A stretch of DNA of 64,000 bases from Suillus spraguei. Its lineage: Eukaryota > Basidiomycota > Agaricomycetes > Boletales > Suillaceae. Both the position numbers and the translations under genes were made by a program. Below the pieces are notes generated by a model that was not told the DNA's origin, did not search any database, and saw nothing but the letters and a program-made list of their open reading frames with translations. Shown here piece after piece: positions 24,395 through 35,976 of this stretch (positions within the stretch are counted from its first letter, which is position 1; the number at the start of each line of letters is the position of its first letter). The stretch covers positions 62,001 through 126,000 of the forward strand of contig JABCPU010000055.1 in NCBI GenBank assembly GCA_016800925.1, given 5' to 3'.

Positions 24395-25901
24395 TTATAA
24401 CGCTAGGTTGGTGGTGGCATCAGTGAACTGGGTTTTGGCAAAACCGACGCGTGCCGTGGAGCGATCCAACACAGTGTAGAAGCGCTGGATGAATGTGTAG
24501 CCATTAATAAAGTCATACGGTCCTTGTTTAAAGTGCGTGCCAATATTTTGAACGATGAGATATATAGCACCGACAACACCACCAGTGAGCTTGGTGTTGA
24601 GAGAACGAGGCCAGATTTGGGCGTCAGCAGTGAGACTGAAGATTTGCTGTGCAAAATGGTGAACAAGGGGTGAGAGGGCTGATAGAATTGACGTACGCCC
24701 CCAATATGGAAGTCCAAGTTCTGTAGGATACTGTACCGGCTAATGGAAATACGGAGAAGGCCAGTCGCCTGATCTACAGTAGCGCCGGTTGCAGCCTGGT
24801 AATTGGCATAGGCATCTATCGAATGTCGATTAGACAATTATCACACGGTGCACTCTAGCCACGCACCGGAGGCAATGTAAAGAAAGGTGCAGCCAGTATC
24901 GACAATACCAGCAGTGGCGTCCAAGATCCTCGTCCGACCGTAGGTGATCCTCTGATTGATACCCCAATAGCGCGATGCGGGGTGGGTGGTGGTGATAGGG
25001 CTGAAACAAAACAATTACTATCAGTCTGGATTGATCTAGGAGCTGAGGTAGCTTACGTGTATGCAACGTGCTTGGTAGAGTCAGTTCCACCAAAGGTGAG
25101 CTCTCCAAATTGGCTGTCTGGTTCCCTAGTGACGGGCTGGAAAAAGATACCAACAACATTCCGACTAATCTTGCGTTGCAGATGCAGGTAGTCAGTGAAA
25201 TTTGGGATCGTCTCATCCGGGTCATCTTTGATAGTTCTGCTTGTCAAGTCTTCGGGCCCGATGCCAAGGATACCGTCTTCACCTCCATTGAAGCCCGGCC
25301 AAGTAGAAGCAACACCGAGTGGGAACCAGATGACGGTGAGCCCATCACCGAGAGTGACGGTATCGTAGAAGATAGGTCCTATAAATAATTGTAAGTATTC
25401 AAGTTCTCAACTTATGATATTGTTGTAAGTCATACCAGAGAAGGAGGACTGGATGTCGACAGCCTGAAAACCATATTTTACCTCTGCAGTCCGTCCACTG
25501 TCAATGCTGGTATCGGTTCTCACGTATGGAGTGGAGGCGCCAACCCATGTGATCGGGCTACCGGTGTCGACAACCAAGTTATCTTCAATAATGCATTAGC
25601 AGGCGCAAGTTTTCTCAGTGTTCAACTGACAGGTTGTGGGGGGGCTGCCAATGCCAACTGCTACGCTGTATTCCAAAAAAGTGCTTTTCACAGGAACGCT
25701 ATCAGCACGTCGGTCATGCGTGTTGTAGCCCTTAAAGGCCGCCAAACGGGCTTTATCGTGCTGCAAGAAGTCGATAGTACCATTGGAGAAGTTTAGTCTC
25801 CTGGTAAGGGGGAGAGTGATGACTGAATTGCGAACTTCAACGGGCGATCCCGTAATTGACAGAGGGAAGAAAAGTGTCAGCAAGGATGCAGCAAGGAACA
25901 T
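24395..25901 (-). CDS. Secreted A1 (pepsin-type) aspartic protease, copy A
   Basis: An acid endopeptidase expected to be secreted. The start MFLAASLLTLFFPLSITGSP is a clear signal peptide. A propeptide-like segment (RNSVITLPLTRRLNFSNGT) follows. The first catalytic motif, VVDTGSPITW, is reached through an intron whose donor splits the TT-Y codon (GSPPTTYNL). The second is GIVDTGCTFLYI. Other A1 landmarks are GILGIGPEDL, GELTFGGTDSTKHV, WGINQRITYG, IWPRSLNTKL, FINGYTFIQRFYTVLD and VGFAKTQF, ending at a TAA at 24397-24395. Six short GT-AG introns fit in phase. The frame is open throughout and both DTG motifs are present, so it may be active; this class includes fungal polyporopepsin-like enzymes. 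A TATA-like box precedes the ATG. It lies in tandem with copy B. Confidence 0.9.
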
Positions 25902-25936
25902 GGCTTACTGGAAAGGAATATCATGCTCAGCAGCCC

Positions 25937-25944
25937 ATTATATA
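25937..25944 (-). promoter_or_regulatory. TATA-like box of protease copy A
   Basis: TATATAAT on the minus strand, about 36 bases upstream of the ATG at 25901. Copy B has a similar box at a similar distance. Confidence 0.5.
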
Positions 25945-26870
25945 CTGTCAGCGAACCGATGACAATGTTGGATACCTTAGCCCCGTATGAAACGTCCCCC
26001 CTCGAAAAAGCAATGATGAGATAGTTGCGATCCGAGTCACCGCGAGTGCAAGGATTCGACTTTTTGCTTGTGATGCTGGCAGGTGGCAGGAATTTACGAT
26101 TCGTTTCTTTACGGTGCAAACATTCATTTCGGACTTACCTCAGGTTCATTTCCATAGAGATACTACGTAGCCCACTTGATGAATACACCTCGGCAGAATG
26201 TCATTGCCGGGTGCCCAGGTTAGTGTAGCAAGCGTTGCTGAGGAGAGCGGTTGTTCACATTGCGACCGTCCCAGGAGAAGGGTTCTGCCTGACTCTGACC
26301 CAGGTTGATGACGTTCCTTGACGTAGCATTGATGATGCCAATCCTTGTTTCGGAGTACCATCCTCGCTCCTGCTCCTTGGGGCCTAGTAGTCACTACACT
26401 AAAACGTCGAGATGTGTCATCGATGATGCCGTTTTTGGGTCTCGCCCGATCATTTTTGTCGCTGCAGATCTCTATGAGTTTGTAAACCTGCGTACGTCGT
26501 TCAGGAACTCGTCTTTCCTCCATAAACATGCACCGCCGGCACTCAGTCGCAATTATGTCCGCCGCGTTCCTCACTTACTACTGTAGACACATTTCAGAGT
26601 GGCTACGCATTGCAAGTATCACAGTATGCCGTCCGAGAGTCGACTCTGTCCTTGTGAGGCAATATACTTATGTTCTCATACTACTATGATAAACTAAAAC
26701 AGGATACAATGGAATTGTGCATAGGCGTGTGCATTGTTTGTATTGCTATAATCTAGTCATACAGAAACCCAACCAAGGAAGAAGACCTCCATGGCCTATG
26801 TGAGAAGAGTCCATACAAATTCGTATGCCGCTTTGTATCTAAAAACGATCCTTTGTATACTTTGACAATT
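25945..26870. other. Spacer between protease copies
   Basis: An uninterrupted minus frame at 26146-26574 has no recognisable domain and no sibling near copy B, so I do not call it. The segment next to copy A (GATGCTGGCAGG near 26071) recurs upstream of copy B near 28501, so the duplication unit includes upstream DNA. Confidence 0.4.
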
Positions 26871-28394
26871 TCATAACAATATGTTGATGGTGGCATCAGT
26901 GAACGGAGTTCGCGCAAAACCGACGAGGGAGCTGGAGCCATCGAGTACAGTGTAAAAGCGCTGGATAAATGTGTAGCCAATAATAAAGTCAATCCCCCCG
27001 CCAGAGCGCGCCTCAAGGTCTCCAACGATGAGATATATGGCACCGATAACACCACCAGCAAGTCTGGTGTTGAGAGAACGAGGCCAGATTTGAGCATCAG
27101 GGGTGAGACTGAGCATTGTCTGTGCAAAATGGTGAACAAGGGATGGAAGGGCTGACAGAATTGACATACATAGCCAATATAGAAGTTCAAGTTCCGTAGG
27201 GCATCGTACCGGTTGCGGGAAATACGGAGAAGACTAGTCGCCTGATCCAGAGTAGCGCCAGTTGCAGCCTCGTACTTCTGAAAGGCATCTATCGAACGCT
27301 GATCAGACCATTATTACTCGCTCCACTCTAAATGCACACCGGAGGAAAGGTAAAGAAGGGTAGTGCCAGTATCAATGACACCAGCAGTGAAGCCCAAGAT
27401 CGGCGTCTGGCCGTAGGTGATCCTCTGATTGATACCCCAATAGCGAGATGAGGGTAGCGTAGCGGTGATAGGACTGGAACAAAACAATTACTATCAGTCT
27501 GGATTGATCTAGGAGCTGAGGTAGCTTACGTGTATGCAATGTTACCAACATGCTTGGTAGAGTCAGTTCCACCAAAGGTGAGCTCTCCAAATTGGCTGTC
27601 TGGTTCCCTAGTGACGGGCTGGAAAAAGATACCAACAACATTCCGACTAATCTTGCGTTGCAGATACAGGTAGTCAGTGAAACTCGGGATCGTGCCATTC
27701 CGGTCATTCTCGATAGTTCCGCGTGACAAGTTTCAGGCCCGATGCCAAGGATACCGTGTTCACCTTCCCGGAAGCCCGACCAAGTAGAAGCAACACCAAT
27801 TTGGAACCAGGTGACGGTGAGCCCACCACCAAGAGTGACAGTATCGTAGAAGATAGGTCCTATAGATAATCGTAAGTATTCAAGTGTTCAACTTATGATA
27901 TTGATATTGTTGTATGTCATACCAGAGAAGGAGGACTGGGTGTAAGTAGCCGCAGGACTATAGTTTACATTTACACGCCGTCCAGACATGACGCTGGTGT
28001 CGGTTCTCACGTATGTAGTGGAGGCGCCAACCCATGTGATCGTGCTGCCAGCGTCGACAATCAAGTTGTCTTCAATAATGCATTAGCAAAGGCATTTTTT
28101 CTCAGTGTTGAACTGACAGGTTGTGGGGGGTTCGCCAATGCCAACTTGTACCTGGTAATCGAAAGAAGTGCTTTTCACAGATATATTGCCATCATCACGT
28201 CGATTATGCGTACTGTAACCCCTAATGGCCGCCAGGCGAGCTTTATCGCGCTGCAAGAAGTCGATAGTACCATGGGACAAGTTTAGCCTCCTGGTAAGGG
28301 GGAGGGTGATGAGGGAATTGCGAACTTCAACAACGGGCAATCCCGTGATTGACAAAGCGAGGAAAAGTGTTAGCAAGGATGCAGTGAGGAACAT
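26871..28394 (-). pseudogene. Tandem aspartic protease, copy B, probably inactive
   Basis: The same exon and intron plan as copy A and very similar sequence: signal peptide MFLTASLLTLFLALSITG, GEPPTTYNL across the first intron, VIDTGTTLLYL, IWPRSLNTRL, FIIGYTFIQRFYTVLD, ending DATINILL. Two lesions are seen. The first catalytic motif reads IVDAGSTITW (GAC GCT GGC), so the Thr of DTG is Ala. Near 27733 one base is missing relative to copy A (GAAGACTTG against GAAACTTG), which throws GPE out of frame with the following RGTIEN text. Introns and flanks align with copy A, so it arose by segmental duplication. A TATA-like box lies at 28446-28439. Confidence 0.8.
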
Positions 28395-28438
28395 GGCTTA
28401 CTGGAAAACTACATCATACTCAGTAGCCCATGGGCCAT

Positions 28439-28446
28439 TATTTATA
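28439..28446 (-). promoter_or_regulatory. TATA-like box of protease copy B
   Basis: TATAAATA on the minus strand, about 45 bases upstream of the ATG at 28394. Confidence 0.45.
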
Positions 28447-29185
28447 TGCCAGATGATCGTGGCATTGCGATATCGCGAGTAGATTCAACTTTTTGCTTTT
28501 GATGCTGGCAGGAGGAATTTACAATTCACTTGTTTACCAATCACTGCAGAAATGATCAGGTCTGGACAGGGTGTGAAAAGACGACATACTGACTAGTATA
28601 TAATCAAAGGTGGCAAATCATGAGGTGACAGAGCAGTGGGAAGTACCCGTTTACCCCGGATATTGCAGAGTTTGAATATGGATTGCTAGTACTATTCCGA
28701 CAACTGAATTATATCTGATTTGTGAGGTCCGCATACCTGATTTTAGTCTGAATACCGTCATAATCGTGTCGGATTAGCATCTGAATACTACCTTTTTTTT
28801 GACCTTGACAACGACAGAACGAGTTTCTCTGCCACGGCCCAACCCAACCAAGTCACGTTTCGCCCTCACACGGTATGTGATGTCATCTTCCCAGGTAAAC
28901 AGCTAATACATTGTGGTGGTGAGAGGCAGGTAACAAGGGGAGGAAGCATCCGGGAGCGGGGCAGATCCATAGGAGAGCACATAGTCCTATGATAGTTCTT
29001 AAGTGTTTCTTACGTGCGGCACGGTTCAACCTTATTTTTGTGGGTCTTACATAAGTACTGCTGTGGGCAGAAATATTTTGGGCGAGTTCTGCCAAAAAAA
29101 CAGCAGAACGGTATTTGGCAGAATTGTTTAGAGTGTTTCGCGTGTTCTAGAGTAGTTCAAGATCATGGCAAAAATATTATCTAAG
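28447..29185. other. AT-rich spacer
   Basis: No coding chain. Homology to the copy A upstream region ends near 28530. A T-run lies at 28792-28800. Confidence 0.35.
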
Positions 29186-30011
29186 CTATTGCATAGACAC
29201 TACACCTTCCGACGACAACAGCGCATCAATGTTCCAGACTGTAATTCTTTTATCAACTTTCTCCAGCTCGTTCCAGTCAATAATACCTCCTTCGAAGATA
29301 TCTGGGACTTCGTCAGCACCTTCTTGCAAGCCACGGTGTGATTCTAGAGCCTCGTTTTCAAACCTGCTAAATTCTTCAAGCAGTTCTTCATCCGTCATCG
29401 ACTCTGGACCTGCAAGAAATTCGTTGTCCGAGCTGCAAGAGTCACTAGTAAGTGAAGGCACCCATGCAAAAGACCTTTGAAGTTCGTTTGCTAAGGCTAT
29501 GTCAAGTCCATCTTCTGGTTGAGTGTGCATATGGGCATGTTTGCGACGTGCTGGCTTGCCGGCTTCGTCATCCACTTTGTGCAAGAAATTGGCGTAGCTT
29601 GCTAAGAGACTTGAAAGTCTGAACGGATAGGTTGCAGTGTTTTACAGATTGTACCCCGCTCAGACCCGAGAAATAACACTCGACGTCGGCAGCATGAGGT
29701 ACAACTAAGTGGATTATGATTGCAAACGCCTTCAATGGACAGCGTTTGGCACTGACAGGGAGAGTTTCCCATTGAACTCACCGAAACAATTTGGATTTTG
29801 CACGCATTGCTTGCTCTGGAGTGACTGGGAGATCCACAAACCCAAAGAGGTTCTTCCGTTTCTGTGGAGTATTAGTTGTAGTTGACGGAGGCTCGGATGA
29901 AGCAGAATCTGCATTTGGGATAGGTGGGAGTAGTAATGCTTGATTTCCGTTCTTTGAGGCAAGATAGTTACGGACTTCTGAGCGAGCCTCAAATGCCTTC
30001 TTTGACGGCAC
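29186..30011 (-). CDS. Acidic protein of unknown function, two exons
   Basis: Exon 1 (30011-29782) starts MPSKKAFEARSEVRNYLAS and ends AMRAKSKLFR. A GTGAGT donor and a TTTCAAG acceptor join it in phase to exon 2 (29609-29186), which reads LLASYANFLHKVDDEAGKPA and then DIALANELQRSFAWVPS, and is strongly acidic (EELLEEFSRFENE, EGADEVPDIFEGG). There is no membrane segment or signal peptide. The style (a basic start, a short helix, an aromatic/hydrophobic ELQRSFAWVP segment and an acidic tail) resembles C-terminal tails of agaric transposon proteins, but I cannot name a family. It could be a fragment of a larger gene whose upstream exons lie beyond 30011. Confidence 0.45.
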
Positions 30012-30786
30012 TCAAGTGAATATCTGATGATTCTGATCAGCATTCCACCTTCGGTGAGTGCTCAGTCGCTTTCACTGCTGTCGAACGCATCTTCTTCTCT
30101 GGTTCCATGAATGCGTCTATCTTCTGGCGCAAACGCCGTCTCATGTGGTCTATGGACACCAATATGCCCTGCAGCAACTAGTACTAGCGCCCCGAAGAAT
30201 CATGCCAGTGCCATCCTGCACACTAGCTAATACCCTTTGACCAGACACCAGAAGAGTACCGGATTTGTGTCTATGGCCGCAGCATGCTGTACACAATTAT
30301 ATCACTCGGCACCGAGTCATGATCAGTGAGTTCGATTATTTTGCCGCTAGTTCCATTCCCGGACACCTCACCCATGCTCCCATCTTGCCGCAGTTACAGT
30401 CGTTGGTATACTTCGTGGATGAGTACTTAGATTTATAATGGTGCAGGTGCAGCTGAGTTTCCTCTTCAATAAACAGGGGGGCCACCTTGTTATGAGTTTG
30501 TGGGACGGGAAACGAGAAAACATTATAGGCTCAGCTTCGGTTATGGCTCAACCTACGGCACGGCCTTCAAAACGAATCACTTCTGCCGGACCTTCACATC
30601 GTATGCTGAACTACCACACGGCAGCTAGTCATTGGGCCTTCTTCCCCACGAACGAGCAAGGAAAATGCACGCTTACCGAACGCACCGTCGCCAGCTTAAA
30701 TTTCCACTGCTTCGAATACTATGGCTACCGTCCAACAGACGTGGGTTCCATCAAAGGAAGAGGACATTACATTACTTCAGATTATT
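30012..30786. other. Spacer with weak transposase-like traces
   Basis: Plus-strand text near 30070-30140 ([14 protein letters not shown]) faintly recalls the hAT dimerisation motif, but the neighbouring bases do not support a gene. Nothing else was assignable. Confidence 0.25.
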
Positions 30787-32670
30787 TTACAGCAATGCTC
30801 GTGTATCAAGTGCACATTCGATAATGGAAGTGTGAGCTCGTAGCGGGTAGACATTCGTGATATGGAGCCCGCATCCCTTCACCAATTTCTCCCACTCACG
30901 CTGTTTAATCTTCAGTAATACGTCGTCAAACTTTTTTCTGTACGCACCAAAGACCTCTCCCAACCATTTAACATGGTCAGCATGTGCATAGATAATCCGC
31001 CTACGATTCTAGATGCTGAACCAAAATGAGATGGAATCCTGTGGTCAGGATCTTTAGCTCCGCTATCAAGCGTCAAGGATTTCATGTTCGTTGTTGCAGT
31101 CGAATCTACATTCGGGACTGCTACCGTGTCCACGATGAGTATCTTGGACTGTAAAATACATCAGATATAGCACATTGATCTTTACTAGATGTGGCTGTTG
31201 ACCTTGGGACCCAGTGCACGGGCTACATTCCCCAGTATCATCGCCTAAGTCAAAGTCAGCTAGCTAGTACGTCATTGAAGCAGGATGTGAGCACACTGAC
31301 CGCTTCTTTGTCTGGCCAGTCATGCCTTTGGCGCAAGACTGGTATGAATAAATTCGGGGTAAGGAGAACGAGTACTCACATTATATGACGCAAAATGAAG
31401 CTATACTCGTTTCCGATCCGAGGCTGGGGCTGAAAAAAAAGTCGTGGGCTTCCACCTTGAGCACACCATTTTCGATGTCACGAGGGCGGCGTTCTTTCAT
31501 GATCGAACTTGTTACTGCGACTACACTCTCCATGTCTTGCACGACGGCTCGGAAGGAAGGATGCCTGTTATGATTGAGATACCTCTGGAATAGGAATACG
31601 TACACCGACTTACGCATCTAGAATGGACGAAATTAGACCGCCCTCTCCACCCCCACAATCAACGATGACGGGGGTTTGCAACTGTTCCCATGGGTAGTCT
31701 GCCACGATACTGGGCGTAGACATGTCACCAAAGACCTAGAACAGTCATGGTAAACGTCCAATAAGTGCTCCGTAATTCTCGTGAAACAACTGACTTGGAG
31801 ATGGTCCGCAAGTGGAACGAGAACATCTGGATTCTCCACGACCCAAGAGAATATTGATAAGGGTGTATTCAACGCTAATTGAAACGCAGTCTGCTCTGGA
31901 GAACGCGATAGTTTCCAATCGGATTCCGCCACCCAGTGTGGGATAGTTTCTATAATTGACATAAACCTAGGTATACTACTCGATATTTAGCCTTGACAAG
32001 CGTGATGGAGTAAAAAAACATACGGAAATTTTACTTTCCAACCAGCATTGCCTTTAATCAAAGTGCGCGAGCATCTGTTTAAAGCAAACGAAGAATCACA
32101 GGTCTCCCTGACCCAACCATTGGTTGCACAGCAACGGAGAATGGGAACGAGTTTCTTAGAATCAAGTTCAAACTTTGAGGCCAGCTCAATAGCTGGGACA
32201 CCTTGGGAGGGGTTTGGGACATCGGACAGGTAGTCGATGATGCCAGTCTTGATAAGGGTGTCAGTGCAGGCAGCATCATAACCTGCAAACACCTGTTCTA
32301 CACACCTATCCAAAGGCGACTGGATCAGGTTCTTTAGCTCTCCCTAGAAAGAGGTAAGGCTCAGATGAATAAAATATACCAGGAATCAGTTAGTAACCAA
32401 CCAGACATGCTGACGGATAGTAATTAGGGTTATGCGTTTATGCATGAACAGCAAATATGACATACCTAGAGAGAGGCGGCGAGCCTCAAACAACCCCTTA
32501 CTTGGTAGGTATGTGGTTGAATCATCCAATGGGTGTGCCACCGAGCTTTGTTGGCTCAGAGGGGGAAGCCGAGATTTGTCCATTTCCTTGCGGAGTGTGT
32601 CGAGTGCGAAGTTCAAGCATGCTTGCAGATGGTCAAGCTCCACATGGGCCATAATGCAGTTTGCTGTCAA
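30787..32670 (-). CDS. SAM-dependent O-methyltransferase, frame breaks present
   Basis: A COMT-type enzyme of secondary metabolism would transfer a methyl group from SAM to a hydroxyl. Exons read on the minus strand: MAHVELDHLQACLNF and LFEARRLSL; GELKNLIQSPLDRCVEQVF with GYDAACTDTLIKTGIIDYL (winged-helix dimerisation domain); FMSIIETIPHWVAESDWKLS; the SAM motif VIVDCGGGEGGLISSILDA then HPSFRAVVQDMESV; the catalytic-His segment YSFILRHIMHDWPDKEA; ALGPKSKILIVDTVAVP; and a C-terminal VYPLRAHTSIIECALD. Two joins do not fit: a run of eight T at about 31433-31440 shifts the frame between VEAHDFF and the following QPR text, and the first intron (donor at 32465) is out of phase with its acceptor. 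The C-terminal join near 30970 is also unclear. It may be a young pseudogene, or the breaks may be homopolymer errors. The substrate is unknown. Confidence 0.75.
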
Positions 32671-33341
32671 AAAACAGGGAAATTTACGTCTTGAACCTCA
32701 CCAGTATATAAGATAATAAGAATGCCGTAGGGAGGGGAGTCTGAAACATGCTGGTTAGCAACGGATTCTGCTATCCCGATTCGATATGAATCTGGGACTA
32801 GCAGACCTCGACACCTCAGAAATGAGGCGCTTTCTGGGAGCCACATATGGCTAGAGTCGGTTCGCGCACGTTATTGACATTGCCTTAGCTCCTATGTTAT
32901 CTTCAGTGAGATGGGAAAGATTATCATGGATCGAAACCTTCAGTTCTTCATCTCTCGTGAGTTTAGAATGGCGAAATAAAATAATAACATTGAGGAGCAT
33001 CTCCACTGTCCAATCGATGAGGGCGCTACTGAAATCGTGATCGTAAGTGGCCGTAACGCGTATGAGTGAATCGTTCATAGTGGTTTTAGGCGTAATATGG
33101 CCTGCAGGTTATACAAATGGATTTAAGAATCAGCCAATCGTGTTTCAATACATGTAAATAATACTCCCGCTACCGTAAGGGTGTGGGTCTTATCTTTCAC
33201 GCTTTTGCGGTAGGCCTATTTTGTCGCCCTTTCTCTTTGCCTTTCGTAGTTTTTTGCCGGTTCCGGTACCCTGTTATCACTCGGACCTTACTCGGTTCTT
33301 TCGAGTTTCTCCAGACCTGCACAGAGAAAGGCTCATCTGCA
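32671..33341. other. Spacer with one diverged MITE-end copy
   Basis: No gene. The segment 33020-33093 (GATCGTAAGTGGCCGTAACG, then GAATCGTTCATAGTGGTTTT) is a diverged copy of the right end of the MITE-like element next door. The part next to 32670 should hold the methyltransferase promoter. Confidence 0.4.
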
Positions 33342-33749
33342 AAACCACTGAAATGAACGCTTAACTTGCGCGCGTTACGGACACTTACGAACGCTTACGA
33401 CTTCACTGGTAGCGCACTCTGAAGATAACATGGGCTTGATTTGATCTTTAAAATAATATAGACGACATGGTGCAGTTGAGCCGCAACGAAACAAAAAATG
33501 CAACTAGTGCAAGTGCGAGCGCAATGCATTGATACACCTGCAGTGGCCACAAACTGTGATTGTACTAGCTTAACCAAAAACGGACGTTACGAACGCTTGA
33601 CCTGAGCTATGCCAAAAACAAACTGCTTAAAAGCATGTCAGACATCAGTGTTGAAGTCCGACGCACCAGAAGGATGAGTTCGCTAGTGAAGTCGTAAGCA
33701 CTCGTAAGTGTCCGTAACGCGCGCAAGTAAGCGTTCATTTCAGTGGTTT
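33342..33749. mobile_element. MITE-like element with about 70-bp inverted repeats
   Basis: The left end (33342-33411, AAACCACTGAAATGAACGC...) and the right end (about 33675-33749, ...GCGTTCATTTCAGTGGTTT) are inverted copies with few differences, including a shared GCGCGCGTTACGGACACTTACGA core. Total length is 408 bp with no coding capacity. The matching outer CACTG hints at a CACTA-like origin, but no target duplication is evident. Confidence 0.75.
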
Positions 33750-34105
33750 CGCTGATGGCCTGATTCTTGTGATAAGACATCTGAAAAAGACCCAAGTTCT
33801 CACTTAAGTCGCTTAAGCTGTCAAAGAAGTTTGGTGACTTACGACCTGCACCCTGAAGCATCCGATTGGTTGGAGATGGCTTATGGTGAGGTAAAGTCAC
33901 GGAGATCTACAAAGTTCGCGTTATTAACGGTTCTCAAAGTCAAACCTAGAAAGAAATTCTCAGCCAAAATTTGCGAATTCGGATGCTGCCGGTACGGCAG
34001 CTTTCGAACTCCGGTATGCCCTGCCTGCTCGTCGTTGTCATTGGCGTCGATGGTGGTCAAGCTCCAATCTGATCCTTAATCGCTGTGTTAAGAACACCCT
34101 GTATC

Positions 34106-35721
34106 ATGTCACGCACAAGTCAAAGAGGTCGAGGTGGTGGAGTCCGAGGCAATACATCCACTAGTGTGGACACTGGGAAGAAATGTACTATTCATTGGGA
34201 GGGGGTCCGTGGTGCTCGTACTGAACGCTTACTTGCCTGGTGCAAGGAAAATGAAGATGCCCGCATCAAGCTTTTCTCTGATTCAGCAAAGGATGCCAAG
34301 GAGCAAGGTCGGAAGAAGAAGCAGAGCGGTAGTTCAAGAGATGTCGTCTATTTGCAGGTTGCACAAGCTGTATTTTCGAATGATGAAGATCCAGAGGTTC
34401 AACGACTCTTCAAGGAGGACCCTAAGGCATTTATCAAACCTGTCTCAACTCGTTTTGGCATGTAAGTATTCAGTTCTTGCATCATCTGTCTACTAGAATC
34501 ACTGATAAGATGTTTCAGACTCTGGAAAAAATACAATGAGTTTAATAAGGACCTCAAGCAGTCAGGAGCAGGAAAGACATATGCAGAGCTTCAAGAGGAT
34601 CCAAAGATGAAGTCGTTGATCAGTAAGTCTCTGCTGCGTTGATTTACGCATGTCTTAATCATGTCTCCATCAGATACAAGGCTTGAGAAATTTCCCTGGT
34701 GGCCTGAGCTTCATGGCTGGTGGCGGACCAATCCAGCCTTCAATCATGCCTTCTCTACTGCAGATGCAGGGCAAGACTTTGCCTCTGCTGCATTGGAACA
34801 TTTTAATATTTCAAAACCACCGGCTACAGGTGACGATGACGCTCATGCAGACGATGATCCTGAGGATGGAGAAATAGTTGAGATTAATAGTCACACTATG
34901 GACAATGGTGTGACAGATGATATGATTGTTGACCAGCCCCCCTGCATAGCATCACTCCAGCCATCGCCACTATTACCTTCAGACCATAGTCCTAGCAACA
35001 CGCCGGATTCATTCTCACTGGTTCCATTGCCACAGTGGTACCAACGACCCCAGCTCCCTCCCATCTCAACCTCTGACGCACTTGGCCCAGGCATGATATC
35101 ATTAAACTCTCCTGAACACTCGCCGCTAGCCAAAAAAACCCAGTCGACAATTCACTGTCTTTTTTTCCCGATTACAAGGAGTCTTCACCCAGTCGTCAGT
35201 CTACGCCCATTGACTCAGAGGACTCAGATATTGGTGCCAGCCGAGCACTACAGTCTCTTCGTGTCAGTTCACTCAAGGGAAGTCGTGAAAGTTCACCTTC
35301 TCTTGCTACAAAACAGTCTCGTCCATCTCCTTCAAGTGCATCTCAGTGTCCCCCCTCATCATCACGCAAACGCCCTGGCAGCAGTACTCTTGACCAGACC
35401 ACAGAAAGGATGTCCCAAACAGCAGAATCTCTGATGCTGCACCTTGATAGCAAACATGAGGTTCGTGCCGAGCATGAACGCTATAAACGCATGAAGCTCG
35501 AGAGCGAAATATGGGCTTGTGATCTCAAGGCCCGCAGTGCTCGTGATGAGTGGGAGCATGCAATGCGTCTTGCTGAACAAGATCATCACCACCAACAGGA
35601 GAGGATGACTCGGCAAATGGAGATTGCAAGAATTGAACTCGAGCTGTCTCATGCACGTCAAGAAGAGGAGGAGGCTTGGATTCGTCGTATTGCTATGGAG
35701 CGTGGTTTTGATCAAAGCTAA
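34106..35721 (+). pseudogene. Harbinger accessory protein, Myb/trihelix-like, one frameshift
   Basis: In this transposon class the accessory protein binds the element ends and brings the transposase to the nucleus. Exons are 34106-34462, 34519-34622 and 34674-35721. The start MSRTSQRGRGGG is basic; a tryptophan-rich helical region follows (WEGVRGARTERLLAWCKEN, FGILWKKYNEFNKDLKQSG, FPWWPELHGWWRTNPAFNH). A Ser/Pro-rich middle is acidic at first (DDDAHADDDPEDGEIVE). The C-terminus is a long coiled coil (HEVRAEHERYKRMKLESEI to RRIAMERGFDQS). At the A7 run near 35131-35137 one base seems missing: the frame before it leads into a wrong frame, while the frame reading SFFPDYKESSPSR resumes one base later. 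Apart from that the gene is open. Confidence 0.75.
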
Positions 35722-35804
35722 AGTAGGTTTGTACCGTGTCATCATGCAACTGTTCATTTAGAAATATGAGTGGTACTTTCTCAAGAAAATCTCAAGCATG
35801 ATTG

Positions 35805-35965
35805 CTACAGGTTTGCGCAAATTTCCCTCATTGGGTACTAAAGAAGATGAAGAGCTTCTAATTGACGACCATAAATACTACAGGTTTGCGCAAATTTCCC
35901 TCGTTGGGTACTAAAGAAGAGGAAGAGCTTCTAATTGACAATCCTAAATGCTACAGGTTTGCGCC
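35805..35965. repeat. 73-bp tandem repeat, about 2.2 copies
   Basis: Units starting CAGGTTTGCGCAAATTTCCC occur at 35808 and 35881, and a partial third at 35954. They sit between the convergent 3' ends of the two Harbinger genes. Confidence 0.9.
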
Positions 35966-35976
35966 ATATATACTTG

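Noticed and set aside
26146..26574. 142-codon minus frame between the proteases
   Set aside because: No domain, no splice partners, not duplicated near copy B, and a competing plus frame overlaps it.
30070..30140. hAT-like [14 protein letters not shown]
   Set aside because: Too short, no dimerisation-domain context and no splice partners; chance match cannot be excluded.
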